Source: Flavobacterium azizsancarii
Lineage (GTDB): Bacteria > Bacteroidota > Bacteroidia > Flavobacteriales > Flavobacteriaceae
Assembly (NCBI RefSeq): GCF_027980145.1
Contig: NZ_JAMZNK010000013.1
Location: 62,001 to 126,000, forward strand
Direction: 5' to 3'
Length of the DNA stretch: 64,000 nucleotides
In this document: in pieces, positions 17,869 to 26,140 of the stretch
How positions within the stretch are numbered: position 1 is the first letter of the stretch
Layout of the letters: each line of letters begins with the position of its first letter
Notes under the pieces: generated by a model
Told to the model about the DNA's origin: nothing
The model's input: only the letters and a program-made list of their open reading frames with translations
Databases searched by the model: none
Program-made: the position numbers and the translations under genes

Positions 17869-19350
17869 ATGACAAAACATTACACAATTGAATTTTTTAA
17901 ATTTGAAAAATTAAGCAAGATCCTGTTCTTATTTCTATCACTATTTGCTTTAACTACTTCATGCAATAAAGATGACGCTCCAGATGTAATAAAACCATCT
18001 CCTGGTACAGTAAAAGGAAATATAACTACAGTAGAAAATGGTGATTATCTTGTAGGCGTAACTGTAATTTTAAAACAAACAGGTCAGGAAGATAAAAGTG
18101 CTACTGTTGGAGCTGATGGTAATTTTACATTTAGCAACATACCAGCAGGAACCATTAGTTTGGTAAGTTCCTTTCCTTTGTATATTAGTCAAACTACTCC
18201 AGCTGTTGTACTAGCCGGACAGACAATAAATGTATCGGTAATTATGGGAGGTGATCCTTCCCTAAAGACCCTAATACCAGATGCTAAATTTGAAGAAGTA
18301 TTAATTAAATATGGGTATGATGTTGCCCCTGTTGACGGAAGTATACCAACTTATAAAATTAGTAAGGTTAAAGAGTTGAATATAAATGATTCAGGCATTG
18401 CAGATCTCACAGGGATTCAGGATTTTAAAGCTTTAGAAAGTTTCTTTTATTCAAACTTATACACTACTTCTAATATAAGATTAACATCATTAGACCTTTC
18501 TAAAAATCTTGCCTTAAAAGAAATAAATGTTTCATACAACAAAATAACGACAATAAATATTTCTAAAAATACCGCTTTAGAAATATTAAAAATTAGTGAT
18601 AATTTAATCGCCAATTTAGATCTTTCAAATCTTACTGCTTTGACTACATTACAATGTAGCAAAAATCCGCTAACTACTTTAGATCTCTCTAAGAATACTT
18701 TATTAAAAGAATTAAGTTTCAGTGGTAATATTACTACTATAGATTTATCTAAAAATACAGCACTATTAAAGCTATTTAGCGAAGGTGGTAAATTGAATGC
18801 GTTAGATGTTTCTAAAAATACTGCTTTAGAAGTCTTATGGACAGAGAACAACAATCTAACTACGCTAGACCTTTCTAAAAATGCAGCTCTAAAAAATCTA
18901 TCTTGTGATGGCAATAATCTAACAACCTTAGATTTGAGTGCGAACACACTTTTATTTATGATTACATGTAGTGGAAACAAAATAACGACATTAAATGTTA
19001 GTAAAAATGTCAGCCTTGTAACATTATATTGTCCAAACAATCTTATTTCTGGTTTGGATTTGAGCAACAATCCAAAACTAACCAATTTTCATTGTCCTTA
19101 TAATAAATTGATTTCTTTAGATCTTTCTAAAAATCCGCTTGTTGCGGCGGTAGAGGGAAATTATTTTGCTTGTAATAACAATCTATTAACTATATTAAAT
19201 TTAAAAAATGGTAATAACAAAAAAATTAATGGAATTAATTTATTAGATAACGCGCCTACTCTTAAAATAATAGTAGATGATGTAGAGTATTCAAATGCTA
19301 ATTGGAAACCAAATAAAGATACAAGTGCTACTTATATAAGTTCTCTTTAA
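17869..19350 (+). CDS. Leucine-rich-repeat lipoprotein with carboxypeptidase-like domain
   Basis: 493 residues. The N-terminal leader ends in a lipobox TTSCNKDD (Cys32). Residues ~45-125 form a carboxypeptidase-regulatory-like beta sandwich (GTVKGNITTVENGDYLVGVT). From ~150 to 450 there are about 13 leucine-rich repeats of 20-22 residues built on LTTLDLSKNTALKxLxCxxN. The repeats are very regular and Asn/Thr-rich, like surface LRR proteins of Bacteroidota and BspA-like adhesins. It is probably an exposed binding or adhesion protein; no T9SS sorting domain is visible at the C-terminus. A TAGTTTTG -7 box lies at 17823-17830. It is the only plus-strand gene in this minus-strand region. Confidence 0.82.
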   Translation: MTKHYTIEFFKFEKLSKILFLFLSLFALTTSCNKDDAPDVIKPSPGTVKGNITTVENGDYLVGVTVILKQTGQEDKSATVGADGNFTFSNIPAGTISLVSSFPLYISQTTPAVVLAGQTINVSVIMGGDPSLKTLIPDAKFEEVLIKYGYDVAPVDGSIPTYKISKVKELNINDSGIADLTGIQDFKALESFFYSNLYTTSNIRLTSLDLSKNLALKEINVSYNKITTINISKNTALEILKISDNLIANLDLSNLTALTTLQCSKNPLTTLDLSKNTLLKELSFSGNITTIDLSKNTALLKLFSEGGKLNALDVSKNTALEVLWTENNNLTTLDLSKNAALKNLSCDGNNLTTLDLSANTLLFMITCSGNKITTLNVSKNVSLVTLYCPNNLISGLDLSNNPKLTNFHCPYNKLISLDLSKNPLVAAVEGNYFACNNNLLTILNLKNGNNKKINGINLLDNAPTLKIIVDDVEYSNANWKPNKDTSATYISSL

Positions 19351-19418
19351 TACAACGATTATATCTTATCGAAGAACGCAAAGTTGTAAAAGCTTGTTCA
19401 AAGATTTCATTATTTTAT

Positions 19419-19451
19419 AAAAGCTACCGGAATTATTTTCTGGTAGCTTTT
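19419..19451 (+). terminator. Terminator after the LRR gene
   Basis: The stem AAAAGCTACC / GGTAGCTTTT with a 13-base loop and a following T-run ends the LRR transcript. Beyond it, 19507-19560 is unusually GC-rich for the region and carries a small GAAGTC/GACTTC hairpin; no gene was found there. Confidence 0.75.
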
Positions 19452-19577
19452 TTTATTTTGCCTAAAGTTTATTGCAATAATATGATTTTATTTCTTTGTG
19501 GTTTATTGAAGTGGGCATGAAGTCGGGAGACTTCGCCACGGCGATCGCAGAGCGGGGAGTTTTTTACCCAAGAATGA

Positions 19578-20234
19578 CTATTGCACTGATTTAAAAGATT
19601 TAATAAAATTGTAGCTTAGAATATAACCTAAATCTTCGCTTTGATAGTTGATACCAGCCGTATACAAATGGTTGTTTATATAAGAACTGTAAAATTCCTG
19701 AGTTAAAATTAGTACGTCAGTTTTAGGATGATACAGATGAACTAAAATTTTATTAAAGTCATATTTACCTAGTTTTAAATCACTTTTTGCAATGTCATAT
19801 TTTATTCCTTTACCAGAATAGGTTTCATCCAGTAATTTAAGCATAAAAGCTTTGTATTCATCAAACGTCATCTTTTTTTTACCGATTAAAGACTCGTAGT
19901 TGGCGCTGAAAATATTGAATTTGTCTTTTTCAAAACTGATTAAAGTTGTACTAGTTCGGGTAATATTTTTTCCTTCTGTGGCATGTTCCTTCATAGCTTC
20001 GTAACCTTTGTCTTCTAATTCTTTTGCTCTTTCTTTTGATGTTATTATAAAGCCTTCGGGAATTTCAATTTGCCAATCGAATAAGTTGCATTTGTACTTG
20101 CCGTCTTCAATTTTTCCGTCTTCGTGATCTATTATCTCTTCCTTAATCGAAGAAGAATTAACTAGGTTTTGTTGGCAAAAGGAATGCAACGGAAAAAGCG
20201 TTAGTAATAAAAGGTTAAAGTATAGTTTTTTCAT
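19578..20234 (-). CDS. Secreted hypothetical protein
   Basis: 218 residues with a signal peptide (MKKLYFNLLLLTLFPLHSFCQQ). Around residues 47-62 it has CNLFDWQIEIPEGFIITSKE, then a helical stretch KERAKELEDKGYEAMKEH. This opening resembles periplasmic PsbP-like proteins that begin with a W-x-I-x-x-P-x-G-F/W pattern. That similarity is weak and no function is claimed. It is separated by 42 bases from the membrane protein gene at 20277-21287, which is upstream on the same strand, so the two may be co-transcribed. Confidence 0.6.
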   Translation of the reverse strand: MKKLYFNLLLLTLFPLHSFCQQNLVNSSSIKEEIIDHEDGKIEDGKYKCNLFDWQIEIPEGFIITSKERAKELEDKGYEAMKEHATEGKNITRTSTTLISFEKDKFNIFSANYESLIGKKKMTFDEYKAFMLKLLDETYSGKGIKYDIAKSDLKLGKYDFNKILVHLYHPKTDVLILTQEFYSSYINNHLYTAGINYQSEDLGYILSYNFIKSFKSVQ

Positions 20235-20276
20235 GATGTTTTTAGTTCGTTTATTTTGGAATTTTGGTGATGTTAA

Positions 20277-21287
20277 TTACAAATCCTGATTTTCTATTGA
20301 TTTTTGTATTCCAAATATTCCTGCCAGAATCATTATTAGTCCGAAAAAGCCAAATATAACAAAGTTCCAATATTTACGATCTGATTGAATAGTATTTACA
20401 TCCGATAATTTTAAGTAATCTTTTTTTGATGATTTTAAACTAACAATGTTAATGTTTTCATTAAAAAAATATTTGTCAGCAAATGATAAGGAGTCTACTT
20501 TAATTAATTTTCGTTTATATTCGGATTTATTAATTCCAATAAATATAGAATCTCCTACTTTTATCTTATCCATTAAATCGTTTCTAGAAGTAGCATTTAT
20601 CTCGTTGCCATTTATTATGAAGTTTAAATTAGGGTAGTTTTCTACATTAATCTTGATATAGCTATTTTTATTTTTAATGTATTGAATATGTTCTGAAGTT
20701 TTATCACCAAAAACAATAATATCTTGGACGTTGATATCTTTAACTTGTGATGAATTGTAAGCACCGAAAAGGAATAAAAACCCTATTAGTAATAAGAACA
20801 AAGCTACTTTTAAACCGAATTTTTGTTCCGTTAATTCTTCGATCTTGAAATTTCGAACTTTGTTTCTTGTAAGTTCATTTTTTAGTTCGAAATAATTATC
20901 ATAAATACTGCTTGAAATTTTTATTTTTTCACCAGTTTTAATATACAATGTTAAGGTTTCCCATTTTTCATATCTTCCTTTATGTTGTTTTTGGGTGCAA
21001 CTTTCCACATCATTCAGATTATAATTTTTTATTACTTTTCCATATAACGTAACAGTTAAATTGTTGTTTGCAATACAAAAGGATTTTATTGAAATTAGAT
21101 TATAACTACAAATTAAAGAGATAATTATAAATACGATGGATAAAATAAGGCAGATGTTTCTTGAATGATTTTCGGGCGTATATTTAGTAAAACAGAATAT
21201 GGCTAGAGATAAAAAGGCTAAAATCCCTAAAACATAATATGTCCAATATTCTTTTTTCTTTATTGATGTCAAATATGTTTCTGCCAA
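20277..21287 (-). CDS. Membrane protein with PH-like domain, unknown function
   Basis: 336 residues. Two transmembrane segments at ~18-35 and ~42-62 are followed by a cytoplasmic beta-rich region (LTVTLYGKVIKNYNLNDVES, then KWETLTLYIKTGEKIKI) with the look of a bacterial PH domain. A third transmembrane segment lies at ~160-178, an extracytoplasmic domain at ~180-300 and a final transmembrane helix at ~308-328. No family was recognised with confidence. An ~80-bp segment just upstream (21318-21398) is repeated upstream of the lipoprotein gene at 21935-22390. Confidence 0.6.
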   Translation of the reverse strand: MAETYLTSIKKKEYWTYYVLGILAFLSLAIFCFTKYTPENHSRNICLILSIVFIIISLICSYNLISIKSFCIANNNLTVTLYGKVIKNYNLNDVESCTQKQHKGRYEKWETLTLYIKTGEKIKISSSIYDNYFELKNELTRNKVRNFKIEELTEQKFGLKVALFLLLIGFLFLFGAYNSSQVKDINVQDIIVFGDKTSEHIQYIKNKNSYIKINVENYPNLNFIINGNEINATSRNDLMDKIKVGDSIFIGINKSEYKRKLIKVDSLSFADKYFFNENINIVSLKSSKKDYLKLSDVNTIQSDRKYWNFVIFGFFGLIMILAGIFGIQKSIENQDL

Positions 21288-21317
21288 TGTATTTTTTTTT
21301 AGGTTGTCATAAGGCTT

Positions 21318-21398
21318 GCGCCAATTAGGAATGTCAGCTTTTTAGACTCTACAGGTGTGATTATGATTTTTAAGAAGAAATACTTCGTAGTCAGGGGG
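21318..21398. repeat. 80-bp direct repeat, copy 1
   Basis: Runs from GCGCCAATTAGGAATGTCAG to TACTTCGTAGTCAGGGGG. It matches 22467-22544 with scattered mismatches in the same orientation. Each copy lies 30-80 bases upstream of the start of a minus-strand gene. Confidence 0.6.
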
Positions 21399-21426
21399 TC
21401 GTAGTTGCACTAATAGTATGGTTTTG

Positions 21427-21933
21427 CTAATAATTTAGTTTTGTGTTTTTAACGATAAAATCAATTGCCAATTTTACTTTTTCAGGTTTAGTCAAAGTCA
21501 AAATCTTTTTTTTATTAGTTTTATTTTCGTCAGCCGTAAATATATTAAAACAACGTATCGAATAGTTTAAATCCGGCTCCCAATTACGTAATGCTTTTAT
21601 GTTGTAAGTATACGCATAATTAGTTGAAAGGTTTCCTTGGGTCACAAAAAGTTGTTGAAAATCTGAGATCTCGATAAGGGTTTTTCGAAGCTTGAATCCA
21701 AATAAAAAAACTACATTATAAAGTTTATGGTTTTCTATAAATAAACCTTTCTTGGTAAATAAGATCGAAATGAAGATTGCAGTCAAAAAAAATAAAATGA
21801 TCTCAAAACTATAATAAGATTTAAAATCAACCGAGTTAACCATTCCCAAAAACATCATTCCCGTGACAAAAGTCAAAGCAATTAAATTTTGAAATTGTTT
21901 GAAATCTAAATTTCTTTCCAGAATAATTTTCAT
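21427..21933 (-). CDS. Small membrane protein with PH-like domain
   Basis: 168 residues with two N-terminal transmembrane helices (~17-35 and ~42-60). A soluble region follows that begins KKGLFIENHKLYNVVFLFGF, then KTLIEISDFQQLFVTQG. Two hydrophobic helices followed by a g-l-x-i-e-x-x-x-l pattern is the layout of bacterial PH-domain membrane proteins. Its start lies one base from the stop of the lipoprotein gene 21935-22390, so the two are clearly one operon with this gene second. Function is unknown. Confidence 0.62.
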   Translation of the reverse strand: MKIILERNLDFKQFQNLIALTFVTGMMFLGMVNSVDFKSYYSFEIILFFLTAIFISILFTKKGLFIENHKLYNVVFLFGFKLRKTLIEISDFQQLFVTQGNLSTNYAYTYNIKALRNWEPDLNYSIRCFNIFTADENKTNKKKILTLTKPEKVKLAIDFIVKNTKLNY

Positions 21934-21934
21934 T

Positions 21935-22390
21935 TTATAAATCCTGATTTACATATATTACTTTCATGTTTTTGTAGTTTGGATATTTTTGTTTGTTGAT
22001 TTCTAAACAAGCAAAAGTTGCAGCTGCTTCGCCTACAGCACCAGTAGTAAAATCTACTTTGTATTTTATAAGTAAGGTATCATTTTTAATTTTCGGTGTG
22101 CAATCACCTATATCTACATAGATTCCGCCGCCGCCAACTATAAATAAAAACTGTGCAGTTTCTTTGTATAAACTATCCAGATTTCTTTTGTCGAGTGCTG
22201 AACCAAAATTAAGTTTTGTCTTCAGGGCATCTTCTTTGTTATCAATCCATTTGCTGTAGTTGAGGGAGTCGTTATATTGAAACTGATCAAATTCGCAGGA
22301 ATACAATTTAAAATCCTGATTTTCGCTTTTGCAGCTAGTCATAATACCTATTAAAAAGACTATTATTCCCAATGTAAAATTGTTTTTCAT
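21935..22390 (-). CDS. Lipoprotein of unknown function
   Basis: 151 residues. The leader MKNNFTLGIIVFLIGIMTSCKS has lipobox Cys20. The mature part has a glycine run IVGGGGIYVDIGDCTPKI and two further cysteines that could form a disulfide. No family was recognised. It is first in a two-gene operon with the PH-like membrane protein (1-base spacing). Confidence 0.62.
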   Translation of the reverse strand: MKNNFTLGIIVFLIGIMTSCKSENQDFKLYSCEFDQFQYNDSLNYSKWIDNKEDALKTKLNFGSALDKRNLDSLYKETAQFLFIVGGGGIYVDIGDCTPKIKNDTLLIKYKVDFTTGAVGEAAATFACLEINKQKYPNYKNMKVIYVNQDL

Positions 22391-22466
22391 AAACTGTTTC
22401 TAAATGCTGTTCGAACTTTAAATTTAAGACTTTTTGTATTTTGTGAAGTTATTCAAATTTAAAATA

Positions 22467-22544
22467 GCGACAATAGGAATCTAGCTTTTTCGAATTTACA
22501 GATATGATTACGATTTTAAGCAGCAATACTTCGTAATCGGGTGG
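22467..22544. repeat. 80-bp direct repeat, copy 2
   Basis: Second copy of the element at 21318-21398, from GCGACAATAGGAATCTAGCT to TACTTCGTAATCGGGTGG. It lies upstream of the lipoprotein gene that starts at 22390. Confidence 0.6.
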
Positions 22545-22614
22545 AAACAGACTGCGGCTGGATTTCCTTAAAATTTTCATTAGTCAACGAGTCTATAAAA
22601 TGAGTTTTCATTTT

Positions 22615-22980
22615 TTAAATATTATGCCTAACTGCGACAACAATCTCCAGATGATTGTCATAGTCTGGGTTAATAAATAATTGTGTACCATTTTCAAGAA
22701 GAACTGTACTTTCAAAATAACCTATAGTAATTTGTCCTAACTCACTATAAAATCCTTGAATGCGTTCTGTTTGAATACTTACAATTGACGAAAAAGGAAT
22801 AAATTCTACCTTACCTGAAACTAAAGTTGTTTTTTGTAAACCATCTTCTACAACAATAATTTCATTAACCGTGCGAAGTTTAAGAATGTGGAGGAATATA
22901 CTTAATGCTAAAAATAGAATTGATCCTAAAACTACTTTGTAATCTTCATTTCTAAAACCACTGAAAAGGATATAAAACCC
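22615..22980 (-). pseudogene. 5'-truncated PH-like membrane protein gene
   Basis: An open frame of 121 codons ends at the stop 22615-22617 but has no ATG, GTG or TTG start; an in-frame stop (22981-22983) bounds it upstream. The translation is protein-like: GFYILFSGFRNEDYKVV, a transmembrane helix LGSILFLALSIFLHILK, then NEIIVVEDGLQKTTLVSG and VEFIPFSSIVSIQTE. This is again the layout of a PH-like membrane protein. The missing 5' end coincides with the start of the candidate Flavo-1 RNA. It is probably a remnant left by a deletion or rearrangement; a frameshift is also possible. Confidence 0.6.
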
Positions 22981-23063
22981 CTAGCCCTGATAGAAGTGAA
23001 AATCCTTTTGTGCCGGGGTTCGGAACAAAAGATTGTAACGGATAGCAGGAAACAGGCTCCTAA
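22981..23063 (+). ncRNA. Candidate Flavo-1 structured RNA
   Basis: An ~80-base GC-rich island in AT-rich DNA. It starts AGCCCTGATAGAAGTGAAAA, has an inner hairpin CTTTTGT / ACAAAAG (about 23005-23031), continues with GATTGTAACGGATAGCAGGA and closes with CAGGCT, which pairs back to the AGCCCTG start. I recognise this wording (AGCCC-GAT-AAGNG-ATCC, then GCGGATAGC-GGAA, then GGCTCC) as the Flavo-1 motif common in flavobacteria, from memory. It lies ~110 bases upstream of prfA. The function of Flavo-1 is unknown. Confidence 0.55.
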
Positions 23064-23140
23064 AAACAATCACAATCCCACTAAATTTCCCCCTCAAAAA
23101 ACACAATAAATCAATAATAGAATTTTAAACAAAAATTTCG

Positions 23141-23148
23141 TAAATTTG
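23141..23148 (+). promoter_or_regulatory. -7 element of the prfA promoter
   Basis: TAAATTTG matches the Bacteroidota -7 consensus TAnnTTTG, 25 bases upstream of the prfA ATG. No clear TTG-type -33 element is visible. Confidence 0.55.
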
Positions 23149-23172
23149 CACTCCAATAAAAGGAATTAGAAA

Positions 23173-24249
23173 ATGTTAGATAGACTTCAAATAGTAAAAC
23201 AACGTTTCGACGAGATTTCAGACTTAATTATCCAGCCGGATGTTATTTCTGATCAGAAACGTTATGTGCAATTGAATCAAGAGTACAAAAACCTGAAAGC
23301 ATTGGCTGAAAAGCGTGATGAATATGTGCTTTTGATGGCTAATATAGATGAGGCAAACGAAATTATTGCGGATGGAAGTGATGCAGATATGACCGAAATG
23401 GCCAAAATGCAACTAGATGAAGCAAAACAAAGATTGCCAGAACTTGAGGAAGAAATCAAGTTTATGTTGATCCCTAAAGATCCAGAAGATGCTAAAAACG
23501 TGATGGTCGAGATTCGTGCCGGAACGGGTGGGGATGAAGCGAGTATCTTTGCAGGAGATTTATTTAGAATGTATACAAAGTATTGCGAGAACCAAGGATG
23601 GAGAACATCTGTGGTTGATATGAACGAAGGAACTTCTGGAGGTTTCAAAGAGGTTATTTTTGAGGTATCCGGAGAGGATGTTTACGGAACTTTGAAGTTT
23701 GAAGCCGGAGTACACCGTGTACAACGTGTTCCTCAGACAGAAACTCAGGGTCGTGTGCATACATCTGCAGCAACGGTAATGGTTTTGCCGGAAGCGGAAG
23801 AGTTTGATGTACAAATTGATATGAACGATGTTCGTGTTGATTTCTTCTGTTCATCAGGACCTGGCGGACAATCTGTAAATACTACGAAATCTGCGGTACG
23901 TTTAACGCACATTCCTACGGGATTAGTGGCGCAGTGTCAGGATCAGAAATCACAGCATAAAAACAAAGATAAAGCCTTAACGGTTTTACGTTCTCGTTTA
24001 TACGAACAAGAATTGGCGAAGAAAGAGGCCGAAGATGCTACAAAACGTACATCTCAGGTAAGTTCTGGAGACAGATCTGCTAAGATTCGTACTTACAACT
24101 ACGCACAAGGTCGTGTGACAGATCACAGAGTTGGTTTGACATTATACGATTTAGGAAATATTATGAATGGTGACATTCAGAAAATTGTTGCCGAGTTACA
24201 ATTGGTAAACAATATGGAGAAATTGAAAGAAGCTTCGGAAGTTTTCTAA
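23173..24249 (+). CDS. prfA: Peptide chain release factor 1
   Basis: Cytoplasmic class I release factor of 358 residues that recognises UAA/UAG and triggers peptidyl-tRNA hydrolysis. The GGQ catalytic loop is [16 protein letters not shown] (GGQ at 231-233), and the methylated Gln is present. The codon-recognition tripeptide of the PxT class is PQT at 187-189 in [14 protein letters not shown], which identifies RF1 rather than RF2. There is no in-frame stop or programmed frameshift. It is followed by a very strong terminator. In this lineage prfA is often followed by pyrF; here pyrF lies ~10 kb away, after the stress-gene block. Confidence 0.97.
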   Translation: MLDRLQIVKQRFDEISDLIIQPDVISDQKRYVQLNQEYKNLKALAEKRDEYVLLMANIDEANEIIADGSDADMTEMAKMQLDEAKQRLPELEEEIKFMLIPKDPEDAKNVMVEIRAGTGGDEASIFAGDLFRMYTKYCENQGWRTSVVDMNEGTSGGFKEVIFEVSGEDVYGTLKFEAGVHRVQRVPQTETQGRVHTSAATVMVLPEAEEFDVQIDMNDVRVDFFCSSGPGGQSVNTTKSAVRLTHIPTGLVAQCQDQKSQHKNKDKALTVLRSRLYEQELAKKEAEDATKRTSQVSSGDRSAKIRTYNYAQGRVTDHRVGLTLYDLGNIMNGDIQKIVAELQLVNNMEKLKEASEVF

Positions 24250-24320
24250 AGAAGGTTCAAAGGTTCAAAGGTTTTAGGGAGGCAAAGCAAATGTGTCTTT
24301 TAGGAGTTCTTTAAATTATA

Positions 24321-24358
24321 AAAACAGCCTGTTTCACTTGTGTGAAACAGGCTGTTTT
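24321..24358 (+). terminator. Very strong terminator after prfA
   Basis: A perfect 17-bp stem (24321-24337 with 24342-24358) with a TTGT loop and a following T-run. Confidence 0.9.
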
Positions 24359-24820
24359 TTTGTTCGAATGATTTGATTTTTGTTATCTTTTTTACTTAGA
24401 TATTCATCAACGAAAAAACCATAGAGAAAAAGAAGTGAAGTCTTATTATACGATTACAAAGAAACCTTTGTCGCTTTGAACCTTAGTTCCTTTGCACTTC
24501 TAAAGAAAAAGAGACTATCTCAGATATGAAATAGTCTCTTTTTTGGTTCAGTAATAAGTCTTATTTTAGACTTGCAAAGAAACCTTTGCGCCTTTGTAAC
24601 TTAGTACCTTTGAACCTTAATAAAAAAATATATAGTGAAGGATATTAACTGTTTAACCGTTTGTTTATAAAACGTATAAAGCAAGTTAGATACCTAGAAA
24701 TACTCTCGTATATTCAAAACATTTATATAGATTTGAGTACATGTACACACCATTTTTTAATACTATTTCGCTAAGCTTTTCCATAATATATAATTTTTAG
24801 TTAGACAATTACTCTTTTGA
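24359..24820. other. Repeat-containing spacer with a second hairpin
   Basis: No gene was seen. A second perfect hairpin AAAAAGAGACTAT / ATAGTCTCTTTTT lies at 24506-24543. Around it are AACCTTTGTCGCTTTGAACC (24464-24484) and ACCTTTGCGCCTTTGTAAC (24583-24601). These are complementary in style to GGTTCAAAGGTTCAAAGG at 24254-24271, so the whole 24.25-24.62 kb stretch looks like a decayed long inverted repeat with the terminators inside. Confidence 0.55.
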
Positions 24821-25180
24821 TTATTCTTTTTGTGATGATTCCTCGTTTGGGGATTCATGATGTGGTTTAGAAACTAAATTAGTAACGACAAGTTGCAATA
24901 GCGATCCAAAAATGCCTTTGAACATCGAAGTGCTTTTACCTACAACAAATCTTTTTGCGAGGTAACCTATCCCGATGCTTATGGCAGATTGTGCCAGATT
25001 GCTTTTGAAACCTACTGTTTCGTTGATTTCTTCAACGGTATTCCTGATGAGGTTAAGAGGTTTTAAGTTGTGCTTAATTTCATCGATTTCATCCTTAATG
25101 GCGCACCACTCGGCGTCCTGTCGATCTTCTAATAAACGTATCTTCTGATCTAATGAATCAAGTGTATAAATAGTTTCCAT
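24821..25180 (-). CDS. Conserved hypothetical, coiled coil plus membrane-active helix
   Basis: 119 residues. Residues 1-55 form a charged coiled coil (LDQKIRLLEDRQDAEWCAIK, EIDEIKHNLKP). Residues ~65-105 are hydrophobic and glycine-rich (SAISIGIGYLAKRFVVGKST, then FGSLLQLVVTNLVSKP), and the tail is acidic. No family name is known to me. It is the last gene of a four-gene minus-strand run with the holin-like and YtxH genes (23- and 35-base gaps), which suggests a shared role at the envelope under stress. Confidence 0.62.
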   Translation of the reverse strand: METIYTLDSLDQKIRLLEDRQDAEWCAIKDEIDEIKHNLKPLNLIRNTVEEINETVGFKSNLAQSAISIGIGYLAKRFVVGKSTSMFKGIFGSLLQLVVTNLVSKPHHESPNEESSQKE

Positions 25181-25203
25181 AACAGTCTTTTTTAGTTTTT
25201 CGA

Positions 25204-25584
25204 TTAATTTGAATCAGATTTAATGTCTTTTTTAGTTTCTTTAAGAATACTGGAAACAATCATGTTTCCAATAGGAGTTTTAATAAGCTTATGCTGCGCC
25301 TTGTGCATGACAATGGCAACAATGAGGTAAAATAATGCCACGGCAAAAAAACCGTAATAATACTCTCCAAGTACTTTTCCAAGCCATAAACTAATCCCAA
25401 TGTTCAGGAACAAGGTAAAAAATGCAACAACAGCGCCAACTGCTATTCTTGATGTTAATGTTGATAAGACATCTGCTGTGGCTGATACCGTTTTGAGTTT
25501 AATTAACTCTAAACTCGTTTTGGTATAGTTTTCTGCTTTTTCATAAAGATTTAAGTTCTCGTTTGTTGTTGCATCTGATTCCAT
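25204..25584 (-). CDS. Phage-holin-superfamily-like membrane protein
   Basis: 126 residues: an N-terminal amphipathic segment (YTKTSLELIKLKTVSATADV), two transmembrane helices (~48-70 and ~76-96) and a basic, charged tail. This is the layout of the Phage_holin_3_6 family, which despite its name is common in bacterial chromosomes outside prophages and has no proven lytic role. No prophage genes lie nearby. It sits between the YtxH gene and the coiled-coil hypothetical with short gaps, consistent with one transcript. Confidence 0.75.
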   Translation of the reverse strand: MESDATTNENLNLYEKAENYTKTSLELIKLKTVSATADVLSTLTSRIAVGAVVAFFTLFLNIGISLWLGKVLGEYYYGFFAVALFYLIVAIVMHKAQHKLIKTPIGNMIVSSILKETKKDIKSDSN

Positions 25585-25619
25585 GATAGAGGGTATTTAT
25601 GATTTAAAAATTTCACTTC

Positions 25620-25904
25620 TTAGTAGTTCGTTTTTACATTTTTTGCTTCATCTTTGACAGCATTAAAATCTTCTTTTGCCTGGTTGAATTTTGCTTTTCC
25701 TTCTTCGATGATTTCTTTACCATTTGAAGAAAGAGTACTAACGATACCGTCAAGTTTTGATTTTAAATCATCTCCGTAATCTTTCGATTTATCTTTGATT
25801 TTTTTTCTAGTGTTTGATCCTTTGTCCGGTGCGAATAATACACCTAAAAACGCTCCTGCAGCTGCAGCTCCTAAAATTCCTAAAATTGTGTTACTTGCTT
25901 TCAT
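25620..25904 (-). CDS. YtxH domain-containing protein
   Basis: 94 residues. It opens with the YtxH signature, a glycine/alanine-rich transmembrane helix followed by a basic turn: ILGILGAAAAGAFLGVLFAP, then KGSNTRKKIKDKS. A long charged amphipathic helix follows (KEIIEEGKAKFNQAKEDFNA). YtxH proteins are general-stress-induced small membrane proteins in Bacillus and widespread in Bacteroidota; their molecular role is unknown. It lies 52 bases downstream of the lmo0937-like gene. Confidence 0.85.
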   Translation of the reverse strand: MKASNTILGILGAAAAGAFLGVLFAPDKGSNTRKKIKDKSKDYGDDLKSKLDGIVSTLSSNGKEIIEEGKAKFNQAKEDFNAVKDEAKNVKTNY

Positions 25905-25955
25905 AATATTTGATTTAGTGATTAATATAATTATTATTTATAATGTTGATTTTTT

Positions 25956-26108
25956 TTAAACTTCACGACCTTTGATAAGTCTGAATAGTATTGCGATAAT
26001 GGCAATGACTAATAATATATGAATGATACTTCCTAAGCTATAAACAAAGAACCCAAGAGCCCAAAGAATAACCAGAATTACTGCGATTGTATATAATAAA
26101 TTAGACAT
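25956..26108 (-). CDS. lmo0937-like small membrane protein (50 aa)
   Basis: A short gene easily missed by length filters. Translation from the ATG at 26108 gives MSNLLYTIAVILVILWALGF, then a second helix HILLVIAIIAILFRLIKGRE. The two hydrophobic helices joined by a short FVYSLGS turn with a basic end are typical of the lmo0937 family, which is often found beside YtxH and CsbD genes. Function is unknown; expected in the inner membrane. It lies between the OMP gene (32-base gap) and the YtxH gene. Confidence 0.8.
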   Translation of the reverse strand: MSNLLYTIAVILVILWALGFFVYSLGSIIHILLVIAIIAILFRLIKGREV

Positions 26109-26140
26109 GGTTTTTATATTAAGGGGTTAATAATTGTTTT

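Noticed and set aside
18447..19085. 212-codon minus-strand frame.
   Set aside because: Shadow of the LRR repeats; low-complexity composition, no signal and no RBS.
19507..19560. GC-rich spot considered as a tRNA or IS end.
   Set aside because: No cloverleaf, no T-loop sequence, and only a 6-bp hairpin; no transposase nearby.
25204..25584. Holin-like protein as evidence for a prophage.
   Set aside because: No phage structural, lysis or integrase genes in the window; the family is common in ordinary chromosomes and the neighbours are stress genes.
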